This document shows positions 1 to 7,928 of a DNA stretch of 64,000 bases, piece by piece. Position 1 is the stretch's first letter, and each line of letters begins with the position of its first letter. The translations under genes were made by a program, and so were the position numbers. The DNA comes from Verrucomicrobiales bacterium (GTDB lineage: Bacteria; Verrucomicrobiota; Verrucomicrobiia; Verrucomicrobiales; DEV007): NCBI GenBank assembly GCA_029212615.1, contig JARGPJ010000005.1, forward strand, positions 124,001-188,000, in the 5' to 3' direction. A model generated the notes under the pieces. That model made no database searches. It was not told the origin of the DNA and saw only the letters and a program-made list of their open reading frames with translations.

Positions 1-192
1 CACATCTGTCAGCGGAAGGATCCCGAACACCAGAATTGCCCCCAGAGCCGAAAGCGCGACAACATCGGGAGAACCCCACTCCCGGAAGAAGGCGAGGACA
101 ACGGCAATCAGGATCACATAGATCGTGATCACCCCGAGATCGACGGAGGGAATAAGCGGCTGAATAAGGTCAATAATCACGAAGGTGATCAT
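1..192 (-). CDS. SLC13-family transporter, N-terminal part (runs off left edge)
   Basis: Only the first 64 codons are inside the window; the gene continues past base 1. It is not in the ORF track. The translation begins MITFVIIDLIQPLIP and continues into a hydrophobic stretch (TIYVILIAVVLAFF) followed by REWGSPDVVALSALGAIL, which resembles the amino end of SLC13/DASS permeases that often carry TrkA-C domains. Such proteins move sulfate, dicarboxylates or other anions with sodium across the inner membrane. The substrate cannot be told from this fragment. It is transcribed divergently from the MGMT-domain gene, about 67 bp away. Confidence 0.6.
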   Translation of the reverse strand, partial: MITFVIIDLIQPLIPSVDLGVITIYVILIAVVLAFFREWGSPDVVALSALGAILVFGILPLTDV

Positions 193-259
193 ACTGACGG
201 CAGGACGGAAACCAAGTCAGCAATTGCACGCCGCCCTTCTTTTCGTTAGGCTCACCGGA

Positions 260-595
260 ATGGAATTGCACCGCCCCCCGACAGAGTTTGAGCGCAAGGT
301 CTTCGACGCGCTGCACCTCATCCCGCGCGGGAAGGTCACCACCTACAGTCAGCTGGGGAAATACATCAACTGTCGCTCTCCTCGGGCGATCGGCCAGGCC
401 TTGAAGCGAAACCCCTTCGCTCCCGAAACGCCCTGCCACCGTGTCGTCAGCGCCGATCTGAAAATCGGTGGATTCGGCGGACAGCGCGACGGGGAGCCGA
501 TCGATCGAAAACGCCGCCTCCTCGAAGGCGAAGGGGTTACTTTTGCCCCCGACGGCTCCATCGCCCCGGAATGTTACTACTCTTTCGATGAATAA
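260..595 (+). CDS. MGMT-domain DNA alkyltransferase-like protein
   Basis: This 111-residue protein is essentially one DNA-binding/active-site domain of the O6-methylguanine-DNA methyltransferase family. It has the FERKVFDALHLIPRGKVTTYSQLG helix-turn-helix region and the acceptor-cysteine motif PCHRVV at about residues 60-65. The cysteine is present, so it is not an alkyltransferase-like (ATL) protein, in which that residue is replaced. It lacks the N-terminal domain of full-length Ogt. The ORF track begins at 185, inside the divergent transporter gene; the ATG at 260 fits the family start much better. Its stop overlaps the start of the next gene, so the two are probably translated together. 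A role in direct repair of alkylated bases is inferred from the family. Confidence 0.85.
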   Translation: MELHRPPTEFERKVFDALHLIPRGKVTTYSQLGKYINCRSPRAIGQALKRNPFAPETPCHRVVSADLKIGGFGGQRDGEPIDRKRRLLEGEGVTFAPDGSIAPECYYSFDE

Positions 596-857
596 ACCCG
601 GAGAAGAAATCGATCCGGCGGAGGCCATGAAGAAGGAGCTCGCTGACAATCTCGCGGACCTCGAAGTCTACCGGATGCCCTTCGGTCGCTACATCAATCG
701 CGGCATTCACACGCTTCCCTACGAGTACCTCCACTGGTTTGTCGAAAGGCAGAATGGATTTCCGTCAGGACGCCTCGGGGAGCTCATGGAATTTGTCTAC
801 CACACCAAGGCCGCCGGAGCTGAGATCGTTTTTTCAAAGATCGGAAAACGAAACTGA
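588..857 (+). CDS. DUF3820 family protein
   Basis: This 89-residue protein carries the DUF3820 pattern: MPFGRYINRGIHTLPYEYLHWF, then FPSGRLGELMEFVY. Family members are small, of unsettled function, and sometimes associated with nucleic-acid enzymes. The ORF track starts it at 468, inside the MGMT gene; the ATG at 588 overlaps the MGMT stop by 8 bp (ATGAATAA), suggesting translational coupling. The protein ends 25 bp before the stop of the convergent receiver-like gene. The family call rests on motif recognition only, and no function is claimed. Confidence 0.7.
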   Translation: MNKPGEEIDPAEAMKKELADNLADLEVYRMPFGRYINRGIHTLPYEYLHWFVERQNGFPSGRLGELMEFVYHTKAAGAEIVFSKIGKRN

Positions 858-882
858 AGAACGCCCCGATCGGGACCACAGC

Positions 883-1512
883 CTACCTCGCAGTCGGATC
901 CAGGACCTCAACCGCACAGCCCACCGCCTTCAAGAGTCGATCGATGCGGACCGGCTTACTGATCGTGTCCTTTACCCTGACGTCGCGCGTCAATTCAGTG
1001 GGAAGCTTCGGATCTCCGCTTTCCCGAATAAAAATCACGCCGGGGGCGAGACGCTTCGGCCCATGCCCCGTCGTGTAAGCTTTTGATATCAGCTCATAGA
1101 GCATCGGCCCGCTCAGCTCACCAGTCTGCATCCCGAAGACAAAAATCTCATAGGATTGCTGAAGGGCCAGTTCAAAGCCACGCAACGCATCTGAAGTCGA
1201 GACGACCTCCGCATTCGTAAAATTCTTGATCGTCTCCCGGATCAGTCGTGTCGTCGAAGCCACCGGCATGACGATGAGCACCCTCTCTTCCGGCTCCACC
1301 TCCACCGCGGCAGGCTCCTCCGGCTCACTTTCCACCACTTCCCCGGTCACCGGAGCCTCCCCTCCGTAATCGACAAATCGAATCGCCTCCTCGACTTCCT
1401 CGACTTCCTCGACTTCCCCGGGCGACAATTCCACGTCAGCACCTTCAGACTCCTCTTGCGGGGAGCCAATATGCCTTAATGTTTTCCATTTCCGTTCTGA
1501 CCGACCTTCCAT
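883..1512 (-). CDS. Response-regulator receiver-like protein with acidic linker
   Basis: This 209-residue protein has an N-terminal acidic linker (EVEEVEEVEE, then many Glu/Pro) and a C-terminal alpha/beta domain from about residue 78. That domain reads RVLIVMPVASTTRLIRETIKNF, ELALQQSYEIFVFGMQTGELSG, ending TISKPVRIDRLLKAV. The KP near the end and the overall order match a CheY-like receiver. The usual acidic pocket is not evident, because the expected phospho-acceptor position reads IFVFGMQ instead of LxxxDxxMP, so it is probably a pseudo-receiver. The ATG at 1512 directly abuts the uvrA ATG at 1513. A longer start at 1557 would overlap uvrA. No output domain is visible and no function is assigned. 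Confidence 0.6.
   Translation of the reverse strand: MEGRSERKWKTLRHIGSPQEESEGADVELSPGEVEEVEEVEEAIRFVDYGGEAPVTGEVVESEPEEPAAVEVEPEERVLIVMPVASTTRLIRETIKNFTNAEVVSTSDALRGFELALQQSYEIFVFGMQTGELSGPMLYELISKAYTTGHGPKRLAPGVIFIRESGDPKLPTELTRDVRVKDTISKPVRIDRLLKAVGCAVEVLDPTAR
1391..1417. repeat. 9-bp tandem repeat (TCGACTTCC x3)
   Basis: There are three perfect copies of TCGACTTCC in the receiver-like gene. On the coding strand they give the run EVEEVEEVE in the acidic linker. The unit is a multiple of three, so gain or loss of a copy keeps the frame. Confidence 0.9.
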
Positions 1513-4305
1513 ATGGGCGATAATGCTGTGATCAAAATTCAGGGAGCTCGACAGCATAACCTGAAAAACCTGAATTTGGAAATCCCGAGAAACCGCTTCG
1601 TCGTTATCACCGGCGTTTCCGGGTCAGGAAAATCCTCGCTCGCCTTCGACACGCTCTACGCCGAAGGGCAGCGGCGCTACGTCGAATCGCTCTCTGCCTA
1701 CGCCCGTCAATTCCTCGATCAGCTCGAGAAACCGGAGGTTGATTTCATCGAAGGACTCACTCCCGCCATCGCCATCGAGCAACGAAGCTCGCAACCGAAC
1801 CCCCGCTCAACGATCGCGACGGCAACGGAGATATACGATTATCTGCGGATTCTCTACGCAGCCCTCGGCCAGCCCCACGACCCCGAAACCGGCGCGCCCC
1901 TCGTTCGCCACACCGTCAAAGACATCGTCGATACGCTCACAGCCCATGCGGAACGGACAAAAATCATCCTCCTCGCACCGATCAAGGTGGAGAAGGGCGA
2001 AACCCTCAAAGACGTTCTCGAACGCTATCGGGCTCAGGGCTTTCTCCGTGCCCGCCTCAATGGGGAAATCATCGAAATCGAGGAAGCCGGGGAGAAACCG
2101 AAAGCAAAGAAGGCCGAGATCGTGATCGACCGGCTCGTCATTCGTGAGGACATCCGGAGTCGACTCGCCGACTCACTCGAAATCGCCCAGAAACTTTCTG
2201 AGAATCACGTCTCCGCTCTCGTCCAGACACCCGGGAGCGAGAACTGGGAGCCACACGATTTCACCTTCAACTTCACCAATCCGGAGACCGGGTTCAGCCT
2301 CCCGAAACTGACGCCGAAGCATTTTTCCTTCAACAGCCATCTCGGAGCGTGCCCCACCTGCCACGGCCTCGGAACCCGACTCGTTCCCGACGGGGAACTC
2401 ATGGTTCCAAATCCCGGAAAAAGCATTCGCGAAGGCGGGATCAAAACCTGGTGGACCGGATCAAAAACCCGCAAAGGATACCATCAGCGAGCCATTGAAG
2501 GGCTCGCCAAGACCTATGATGCCGATCTCGACCTGCCGATCAAAGACTTGCCTCACGAGTTTAAAAAGGCGCTCCTCTACGGAAACGACGACTTCGAAGG
2601 GCTGGCGACGCAGGCGGTCCGCCTCCTCGAAACGAGCAAAAGCGAAGTGACCAAGCGGAATGTTCGTCGCTTCATGAGTTCAAAGCCCTGTCCTACCTGC
2701 GAAGGGAAGCGGCTCAAGGACGGGATCCTTTCGATCACCCTGAATCATCATCTCACCCCACTCTCGATCGAAGGCCTCACCTCCCTCAGCATCGGCCGCG
2801 CCCTGGACTGGATCGATGACGTCATCCTCACGGAAACGCAGGCAACCTATGCCACCGAAGTGCTCAGCGAAGTCCGGAAGCGCCTTTCCTTTCTCAATAC
2901 CGTCGGCCTCGGCTACCTTTCTCTCGACCGTCAAAGCGGCACTCTTTCCGGCGGCGAAAGTCAGCGGATCCGTCTCGCGACCCAACTCGGCGCCGGGCTC
3001 GCCGGGGTTCTCTATGTGCTCGATGAACCCAGCATCGGCCTCCATCAGGCCGACAACGAGAAACTCATCGAAACCCTGAAGAATCTGCGCGACGTCGGAA
3101 ACACTGTTATCGTGGTCGAGCACGACGAAGACACGATCCGCGCCGCCGACTACCTTCTCGACCTCGGCCCTGAGGCAGGGGAGAATGGCGGACGCCTCCT
3201 CGCGATGGGGACGCCGGAGGAAGTCATCGCCCACCCCGACTCCATCACCGGGGCCTACCTCTCCGGACGAAACGCCATCGAGCCGCAGCCCCCCGCCCTC
3301 TTCGATGCCGACCCGCGCGAGCTCGTGGTCCGCGGCGCACGGGAACACAATCTCAAGAACATCGACGTGAGTTTTCCGATCGGACAGTTCGTCTGCGTTA
3401 CCGGTCTCTCCGGAAGTGGGAAATCGACGCTCGTGGACGACATCCTCCGGCGCGCACTTTTCCGCCATTTTCACCAAAGTAAAGAAAAGCCGGGCGAGCA
3501 CGACTCCATCGAAGGAATCGAACACGTCGACAAGGTCATCGTCATCGATCAGGCCCCGATCGGACGGAGCCCGCGTTCAAACCCCGCAACCTACATCGGA
3601 GTCTTCGGGCCGATTCGTGATCTCTTCTCTCAGCTTCCCGCCTCGCGTGCCCGTGGATACGAACCGGGACGCTTCAGCTTTAATGTCACGGGAGGACGGT
3701 GCGAAGCCTGCCAGGGGGACGGCATGATCAAAATCGACATGCACTTCCTCAGCGATGTCTACGTCTCCTGCGAATCCTGCAACGGCCGCCGCTACAATCG
3801 CGAAACTCTCGATGTCACCTACCGGGGAAAGAGCATCGCCGATGTCCTCGAAATGACCGTCGATGAGGCCGTGACATTCTTTCAGAAAATCCCCAAAATC
3901 AGCCAGCAGCTCAAAGCCCTGCGCGACGTCGGGCTCGGCTATGTCCGGCTCGGCCAATCCGCGACAACCCTCTCCGGAGGAGAAGCTCAACGCATCAAAC
4001 TCGCCGCCGAGCTCGGGAAAACCGCAACTGGAAACACCGTCTACCTTCTCGACGAACCCACGACCGGCCTGCACTTCGCCGACATCGCGACGCTCCTCGA
4101 AGTCTTCTACCGGCTCCGCGACCAGGGCAACACGCTTATCGTCATCGAACACAATCTCGATGTCATCAAATGTGCCGACTGGATCATCGACATGGGCCCG
4201 GGCGGCGGTGAGGAAGGCGGCGAAGTCATCGCCACCGGCACCCCCGACGCGATCGCCTCCACGAAAAATTCCCTCACGGGCCACTATTTGAAGCGCTCCC
4301 GGTAA
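1513..4305 (+). CDS. uvrA: Excinuclease ABC subunit A
   Basis: UvrA is the DNA-damage-recognition ATPase of nucleotide excision repair, acting as a dimer with UvrB. The 930-residue protein has both ABC modules: Walker [10 protein letters not shown] (about 34-42) with signature [12 protein letters not shown], and Walker [10 protein letters not shown] with [12 protein letters not shown] and [11 protein letters not shown]. The C-terminal zinc module is intact (CEACQGDG, then CESCNGRR). In the first insertion domain one CPTC (about 279) precedes GLG, and CPTCEGKR lies near 394. The CPxC pair that usually precedes FSFN is replaced by [21 protein letters not shown]. The start chosen is ATG 1513; GTG 1528 ([11 protein letters not shown]) is an alternative. 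Confidence 0.97.
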   Translation: MGDNAVIKIQGARQHNLKNLNLEIPRNRFVVITGVSGSGKSSLAFDTLYAEGQRRYVESLSAYARQFLDQLEKPEVDFIEGLTPAIAIEQRSSQPNPRSTIATATEIYDYLRILYAALGQPHDPETGAPLVRHTVKDIVDTLTAHAERTKIILLAPIKVEKGETLKDVLERYRAQGFLRARLNGEIIEIEEAGEKPKAKKAEIVIDRLVIREDIRSRLADSLEIAQKLSENHVSALVQTPGSENWEPHDFTFNFTNPETGFSLPKLTPKHFSFNSHLGACPTCHGLGTRLVPDGELMVPNPGKSIREGGIKTWWTGSKTRKGYHQRAIEGLAKTYDADLDLPIKDLPHEFKKALLYGNDDFEGLATQAVRLLETSKSEVTKRNVRRFMSSKPCPTCEGKRLKDGILSITLNHHLTPLSIEGLTSLSIGRALDWIDDVILTETQATYATEVLSEVRKRLSFLNTVGLGYLSLDRQSGTLSGGESQRIRLATQLGAGLAGVLYVLDEPSIGLHQADNEKLIETLKNLRDVGNTVIVVEHDEDTIRAADYLLDLGPEAGENGGRLLAMGTPEEVIAHPDSITGAYLSGRNAIEPQPPALFDADPRELVVRGAREHNLKNIDVSFPIGQFVCVTGLSGSGKSTLVDDILRRALFRHFHQSKEKPGEHDSIEGIEHVDKVIVIDQAPIGRSPRSNPATYIGVFGPIRDLFSQLPASRARGYEPGRFSFNVTGGRCEACQGDGMIKIDMHFLSDVYVSCESCNGRRYNRETLDVTYRGKSIADVLEMTVDEAVTFFQKIPKISQQLKALRDVGLGYVRLGQSATTLSGGEAQRIKLAAELGKTATGNTVYLLDEPTTGLHFADIATLLEVFYRLRDQGNTLIVIEHNLDVIKCADWIIDMGPGGGEEGGEVIATGTPDAIASTKNSLTGHYLKRSR

Positions 4306-4317
4306 GATGAGTATTCC

Positions 4318-4351
4318 ACGGGGAAGACCGTTTCCACGGTCTGATTCCCGT
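4318..4351. terminator. Possible hairpin terminator after uvrA
   Basis: An inner stem GACCGT/ACGGTC with a TTCC loop is nested in an outer ACGGG..CCCGT pairing. No T-run follows. It sits 13 bp after the uvrA stop, so a termination role is plausible but weakly supported. Confidence 0.35.
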
Positions 4352-4448
4352 CGCCGCCGGAGCACGGTGATCCTGCAGCCCCCTTCCTCCGCGTCCCTAC
4401 GGGCCAACTAATTCGAAACCTTTTCACGGTCCACGGGTTTACTCAGAC

Positions 4449-5525
4449 ATGAAGCGACTCATCCTCCTCACTCTCTCAAGCCTTGCGCTGATTGGTTCCT
4501 CTTTCGGCCAGGGGTCCCGCCCCACCGATATCGGGGCCTCGACTCAGCCCATCGGCGATGCCGGAATCATGTGGTATACCACCTGGGACACGGCCCTGGA
4601 GGAAGCAAAGCGCTCGAACCGCCCCATCTTCTTCATGTCGGCTGCGGCGACCTGTTCCGGGATATCGGGTGTCTTCTGACCGGGTTACACCCACACGCAG
4701 AACAGTTTGTTCTCGACTAAAGAATTTATCGAAGCCTCCCGGGAATTTGTTTGTGTCCGCCTTGAGACCTTTGAAAACAAAGAACATCAAGCCCTCGTCC
4801 GGAGAATTCTGAACGGAAGGTTTGAAAACACCGCCTTCTGTCTACTGGCCCCTGATGGCGAAACGCCGCTCACCCGGTCGAGTCGCAGCCCGCAGAATAT
4901 CCTCGGCGCGCACGGAAGGGGCCCCTCGGCTGAACCCGGATCGAATGAAGAGGTCATCGCGGCAATGAAAGAAATCGCGGACGATTACTCCCCCAGGGGG
5001 AAAGTTGACGAAATGGTCCTGCAGGACTTTCACTCCTTTCGTCAGGCTCTGAACGTGGCCTCGGGTGACCAACGGCTCCTTCTCTTTGTCGCCGCCTCAC
5101 CCGGTGATGTTGAGCGATGCCGGGACACGCTTCGACCTGTCTTCGCACACGATGAAATCATCGGCCGTTTTCATCTCGATTTCGGATCCGCGGCGACCGA
5201 TGCCTCCTGGGCGGAAAACGTTTCCGATACCTGGGCCAAATCCGGCTACTTCATCATCCAGGCGGACGCCTTCGGGCAGAAAGGGAAGGCAATTTCCCAA
5301 CTCCCCCTCACCGCCGGCAAATCGGACATCGCTAAAGCACTCCTCGACGCGAACCGGCTTTTCGCGGAAACCGAGGAACGAAAAGTCTATTCCTCCCATG
5401 TCGCTGAAGGGCGCAGTGAGAATATCTTTTTCGAGAATGAAATCCCCTATGGAGAGGATCACGATGGTGATGGCGAAGTCGATACCCGCCGAAGCGGTAA
5501 GGGTAAGGGCAAAGGAAAAGGGTGA
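4449..5525 (+). CDS. Secreted thioredoxin-like protein, putative selenoprotein (in-frame TGA)
   Basis: Two track ORFs (4449-4679 and 4707-5525) lie in the same frame and are separated by a single TGA at 4677-4679; the second has only a TTG start. Read through, they give a 358-residue protein with a signal peptide (MKRLILLTLSSLALIGSSFG), WYTTWDTALEEAKRSNRPIFF, a putative redox loop with Cys69 and the TGA at residue 77, then FSTKEFIEASREFVCVRLET. That strand-loop-helix order is thioredoxin-like. A 6-bp hairpin follows the TGA at bacterial SECIS spacing. The C-terminal part is unrecognised and ends DHDGDGEVD (an EF-hand-like loop) and a KGKGKG tail. A peroxiredoxin follows 63 bp downstream. The alternative is a nonsense-mutated pseudogene. 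Selenocysteine machinery is not in the window. Confidence 0.6.
4699..4713 (+). promoter_or_regulatory. Candidate bacterial SECIS hairpin
   Basis: AGAACA-GTT-TGTTCT forms a perfect 6-bp stem. If the innermost A-T pair is open, the loop is AGTTT. A G lies in the first two loop positions, and 24-25 nt separate the TGA from the loop, within the roughly 16-37 nt range described for bacterial selenocysteine insertion elements. The hairpin is short, so chance is possible. Confidence 0.45.
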
Positions 5526-5588
5526 TTCGTCCAAGAAAAGAGGCAGGCCACCCGTAAGAAGAGAAAGCCCCCCGCGTCTCAAGCAGTC

Positions 5589-6305
5589 ATGAAACTCACC
5601 TCCCTCCTCCTCTCCACCTGCTTTCTCTCACTTTCCTCCGTCTACGCGGAGGAAGAATCCCTCGCTGCAGTCATCGAAGCTAAAAAATCAGCAGGACGTG
5701 CCAACGCCGATCCTGAAAAGCTCAAAGCCTACGCCGAAGGAATCCAGGCGGTGAAAGACGCTGAAACCGTCAAAGCAGCAATTCAAGAGGGGGAAATTGC
5801 ACCTGACTTCACTCTGCCCAACGCCTCCGGCACTGAAATAACCCTCTCGGAGAAGCTCAAGGAAGGCCCCGTCGTTCTCGTCTGGTATCGCGGCGGATGG
5901 TGCCCCTACTGCAACCTTCAGCTTGCGGCCTATCAGAAGATCCTTCCTCAAATCGAAGAGCTCGGCGCTCAGATGATCGCGATCTCACCGGAAGTTCCTG
6001 ACAAGTCACTCACGACCACTGAGAAAAACGGCCTGCGCTTTGAAGTCCTTTCCGACGCCAATCTCGTCGTTTCGAAAGAATACGGTCTGGTCTTTGAGCT
6101 CACCCCTGAAGTGGAAAAATACTACAGCGAATTTTTCGACATGAAGGAATTCAACGGCGCTGACGCGGCCACAAATGAGCTTCCTCTCGCCGCGACTTAT
6201 GTCATCAAACCTGACGGCACTGTCACCTGGGCCTTCCTCGATGCCGATTATACCAAGCGCGCCGAGCCCCGCGACATCCTCGCCGCGCTCGACGGCCTGG
6301 AGTAA
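5589..6305 (+). CDS. Secreted peroxiredoxin-like (AhpC/TSA) protein
   Basis: This 238-residue protein starts with a signal peptide (MKLTSLLLSTCFLSLSSVYA), then a helical region, then an AhpC/TSA thioredoxin fold from about residue 75 (GEIAPDFTLPNASG). The redox motif is WCPYCN, a CxxC arrangement typical of the peroxiredoxin-like family. ELPLAATYVIKPDGTVTWAF supplies the late strands with a cis-proline. It likely reduces peroxides or disulfides in the periplasm or outside the cell. It follows the putative selenoprotein by 63 bp in the same direction, so the two may form a redox operon. The physiological substrate is unknown. Confidence 0.85.
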   Translation: MKLTSLLLSTCFLSLSSVYAEEESLAAVIEAKKSAGRANADPEKLKAYAEGIQAVKDAETVKAAIQEGEIAPDFTLPNASGTEITLSEKLKEGPVVLVWYRGGWCPYCNLQLAAYQKILPQIEELGAQMIAISPEVPDKSLTTTEKNGLRFEVLSDANLVVSKEYGLVFELTPEVEKYYSEFFDMKEFNGADAATNELPLAATYVIKPDGTVTWAFLDADYTKRAEPRDILAALDGLE

Positions 6306-6319
6306 GCTTTTCCACGGCA

Positions 6320-6341
6320 GCGGAATCCGGAAGGATTCCGC
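6320..6341. terminator. Bidirectional hairpin between convergent genes
   Basis: A perfect 9-bp stem GCGGAATCC/GGATTCCGC is closed by a GGAA (GNRA-type) loop. It lies between the peroxiredoxin stop and the stop of the convergent propeller-like gene. There is no long T-run on either side. Confidence 0.55.
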
Positions 6342-6374
6342 CCCGGAAGAAGATCCCCGGCCCTTTCCGGCCCC

Positions 6375-7748
6375 TCACTCCCCGGCCCGAAGTCTCTCGT
6401 CACCAAGATCGAGTCGGTAGAGAATCTGATTGTAATCATGCCTCGGAGTCGGCTCCGAAGCTTGTGAAAAGCTCGCGGTGTAAGTGCCTTCGAAGTAGAT
6501 GACCTTTCCGTCGTCGCTCGCGAAGTAGGGATGCTGCTTCGGATTGTAGAAGGAATAGCGGTCGTGGGTGACGACTTTCACGCAGCGGTTCCACGGGCCG
6601 AAGGGAGTCGCAGCTTCGGCATACCACACTTCTCCCAGTTGAGACGGGGCGGTGTCTTCCTTTTCGATTCTCGTTTCGGTGAAGATCATGACCCATCGCT
6701 CCCGATACTGGTTCCAGGCCAGCGATCCGCGGTGAGGGACCACCTCACGCCCTTCGTCATCGACGAAGTTCGATCCCGTTTCGAGTCGCTCATACTGCCC
6801 GGGATCCAGCCACGCTTCGTAGCGCGCGGGAATTTTTACGGTAGGCAGAGGGTCGGCGTAGAGAATCCATTCTTCGCCGTTTTCATCTTCGTACGGAACC
6901 GGATGCCCCAGATGTTTCAGCTCCATTGCCGGATCGAAGGGGAAATGTTGTTTAAACGTTCCCGTCTCATCATCGAACTCACAGAGGCCCGTTTCATAGA
7001 GTTCCAGAAAACCTTTCACTTTCTGGTACATGGCACCGAGATGCTCCCTGCCGTTCTTGTCCGAAAGCACCGTTAATCCCGTCAACCAGGTCGGCCCTTC
7101 ACCCGGCATCTTCGCGACAGATCGAACGAAACCCTCCCCGTTTTTCAGGTACTGCAGATCGATTCCCCGCTCCGGATCCCGGGGGAGTTCCGAAGTCGCG
7201 CCGGTGGCATGGAAGTTTCCCAATGGATAGCTCAGTCGTTTCGTGTCGCCCCAGACCCATATCAGTTTACCCTTGTAGACGGCATTGAGAACACTGTCGC
7301 AACCGAGCACGCCTCCCCTGAGGCCCCGCCGGAAAGGTGGAATCTCCAGGCCTGCTTTCTGCGCGTGAATAAACCGTCCGCCGCCCGTGACACGGTAGAG
7401 GCGCTCGGCGATATTGAGACGCGTCACCTTAATCTCGGCGCGCCCCCCGGGGACCAGCTTCAATTTCCTGCCCGTCATTCCAAACGCATCTGGAGGGAAC
7501 GTGTAGCCGTGACTCTTCACAAAGAAGAAGACCTCCTCATTCAAGCACTCGGGATCATCAATCGCAACGACCCCGAGGTTGTCCGTTTCATAACGAACGT
7601 GATGAGTCGTTCGCAGTTCGACGAGAGGGACAGGGCGGCCGCTCACTTCATCGACAACATGAATCGTAAACGGGTCCAAGGCCATCGCGGCCCCCGGCAG
7701 GGCCGCAGCTGCGAGGATGAAAATCAGGCAGACAGATCGAAGCTTCAT
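6375..7748 (-). CDS. Secreted beta-propeller-like protein of unknown function
   Basis: This 457-residue protein has a signal peptide (MKLRSVCLIFILAAAALPGAAMA). The ATG at 7748 is preferred to the upstream one at 7775 because it gives a compact signal peptide. An N-terminal beta-sandwich-like region of about 100 residues (IHVVDEVSGRPVPLVELRT) resembles carboxypeptidase-regulatory or Cna-B-like domains. It is followed by repeated strand patterns such as GKLIWVWGDTKRLSY, EEWILYADP, WVMIFTETR and GEVWYAEAATPFGPW, which recall DUF4185-like or glycosidase-type five-bladed propellers. It lies next to sulfatases, suggesting a role in polysaccharide or sulfated-compound use. No catalytic residue can be assigned. 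Confidence 0.6.
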   Translation of the reverse strand: MKLRSVCLIFILAAAALPGAAMALDPFTIHVVDEVSGRPVPLVELRTTHHVRYETDNLGVVAIDDPECLNEEVFFFVKSHGYTFPPDAFGMTGRKLKLVPGGRAEIKVTRLNIAERLYRVTGGGRFIHAQKAGLEIPPFRRGLRGGVLGCDSVLNAVYKGKLIWVWGDTKRLSYPLGNFHATGATSELPRDPERGIDLQYLKNGEGFVRSVAKMPGEGPTWLTGLTVLSDKNGREHLGAMYQKVKGFLELYETGLCEFDDETGTFKQHFPFDPAMELKHLGHPVPYEDENGEEWILYADPLPTVKIPARYEAWLDPGQYERLETGSNFVDDEGREVVPHRGSLAWNQYRERWVMIFTETRIEKEDTAPSQLGEVWYAEAATPFGPWNRCVKVVTHDRYSFYNPKQHPYFASDDGKVIYFEGTYTASFSQASEPTPRHDYNQILYRLDLGDERLRAGE

Positions 7749-7928
7749 TCCTTTGATCCTATCCTCTTCGATCACCAGCAGAAGCTCAAAAGGCTCATCA
7801 AATGCGTTAACACCTCCGGAGAGATCCCCGGCGTCGATTACCCGTCCGGCCCCTTACATAGCGTCAATGGGGAGAATTTCCCACTGGAACAAACGTTTGC
7901 GCTCTCTACATTATTTGTCCTGAAATCA

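Noticed and set aside
2680-4407. Minus-strand ORFs of 281 and 276 residues opposite uvrA
   Set aside because: They mirror uvrA codon usage, have no family features and are shadows of the plus-strand gene.
4707-4814. Separate gene starting with TTG at 4707
   Set aside because: It is in the same frame as 4449-4679, has no ATG and no ribosome site. The thioredoxin-like sequence continues across the TGA, so it is treated as one gene.
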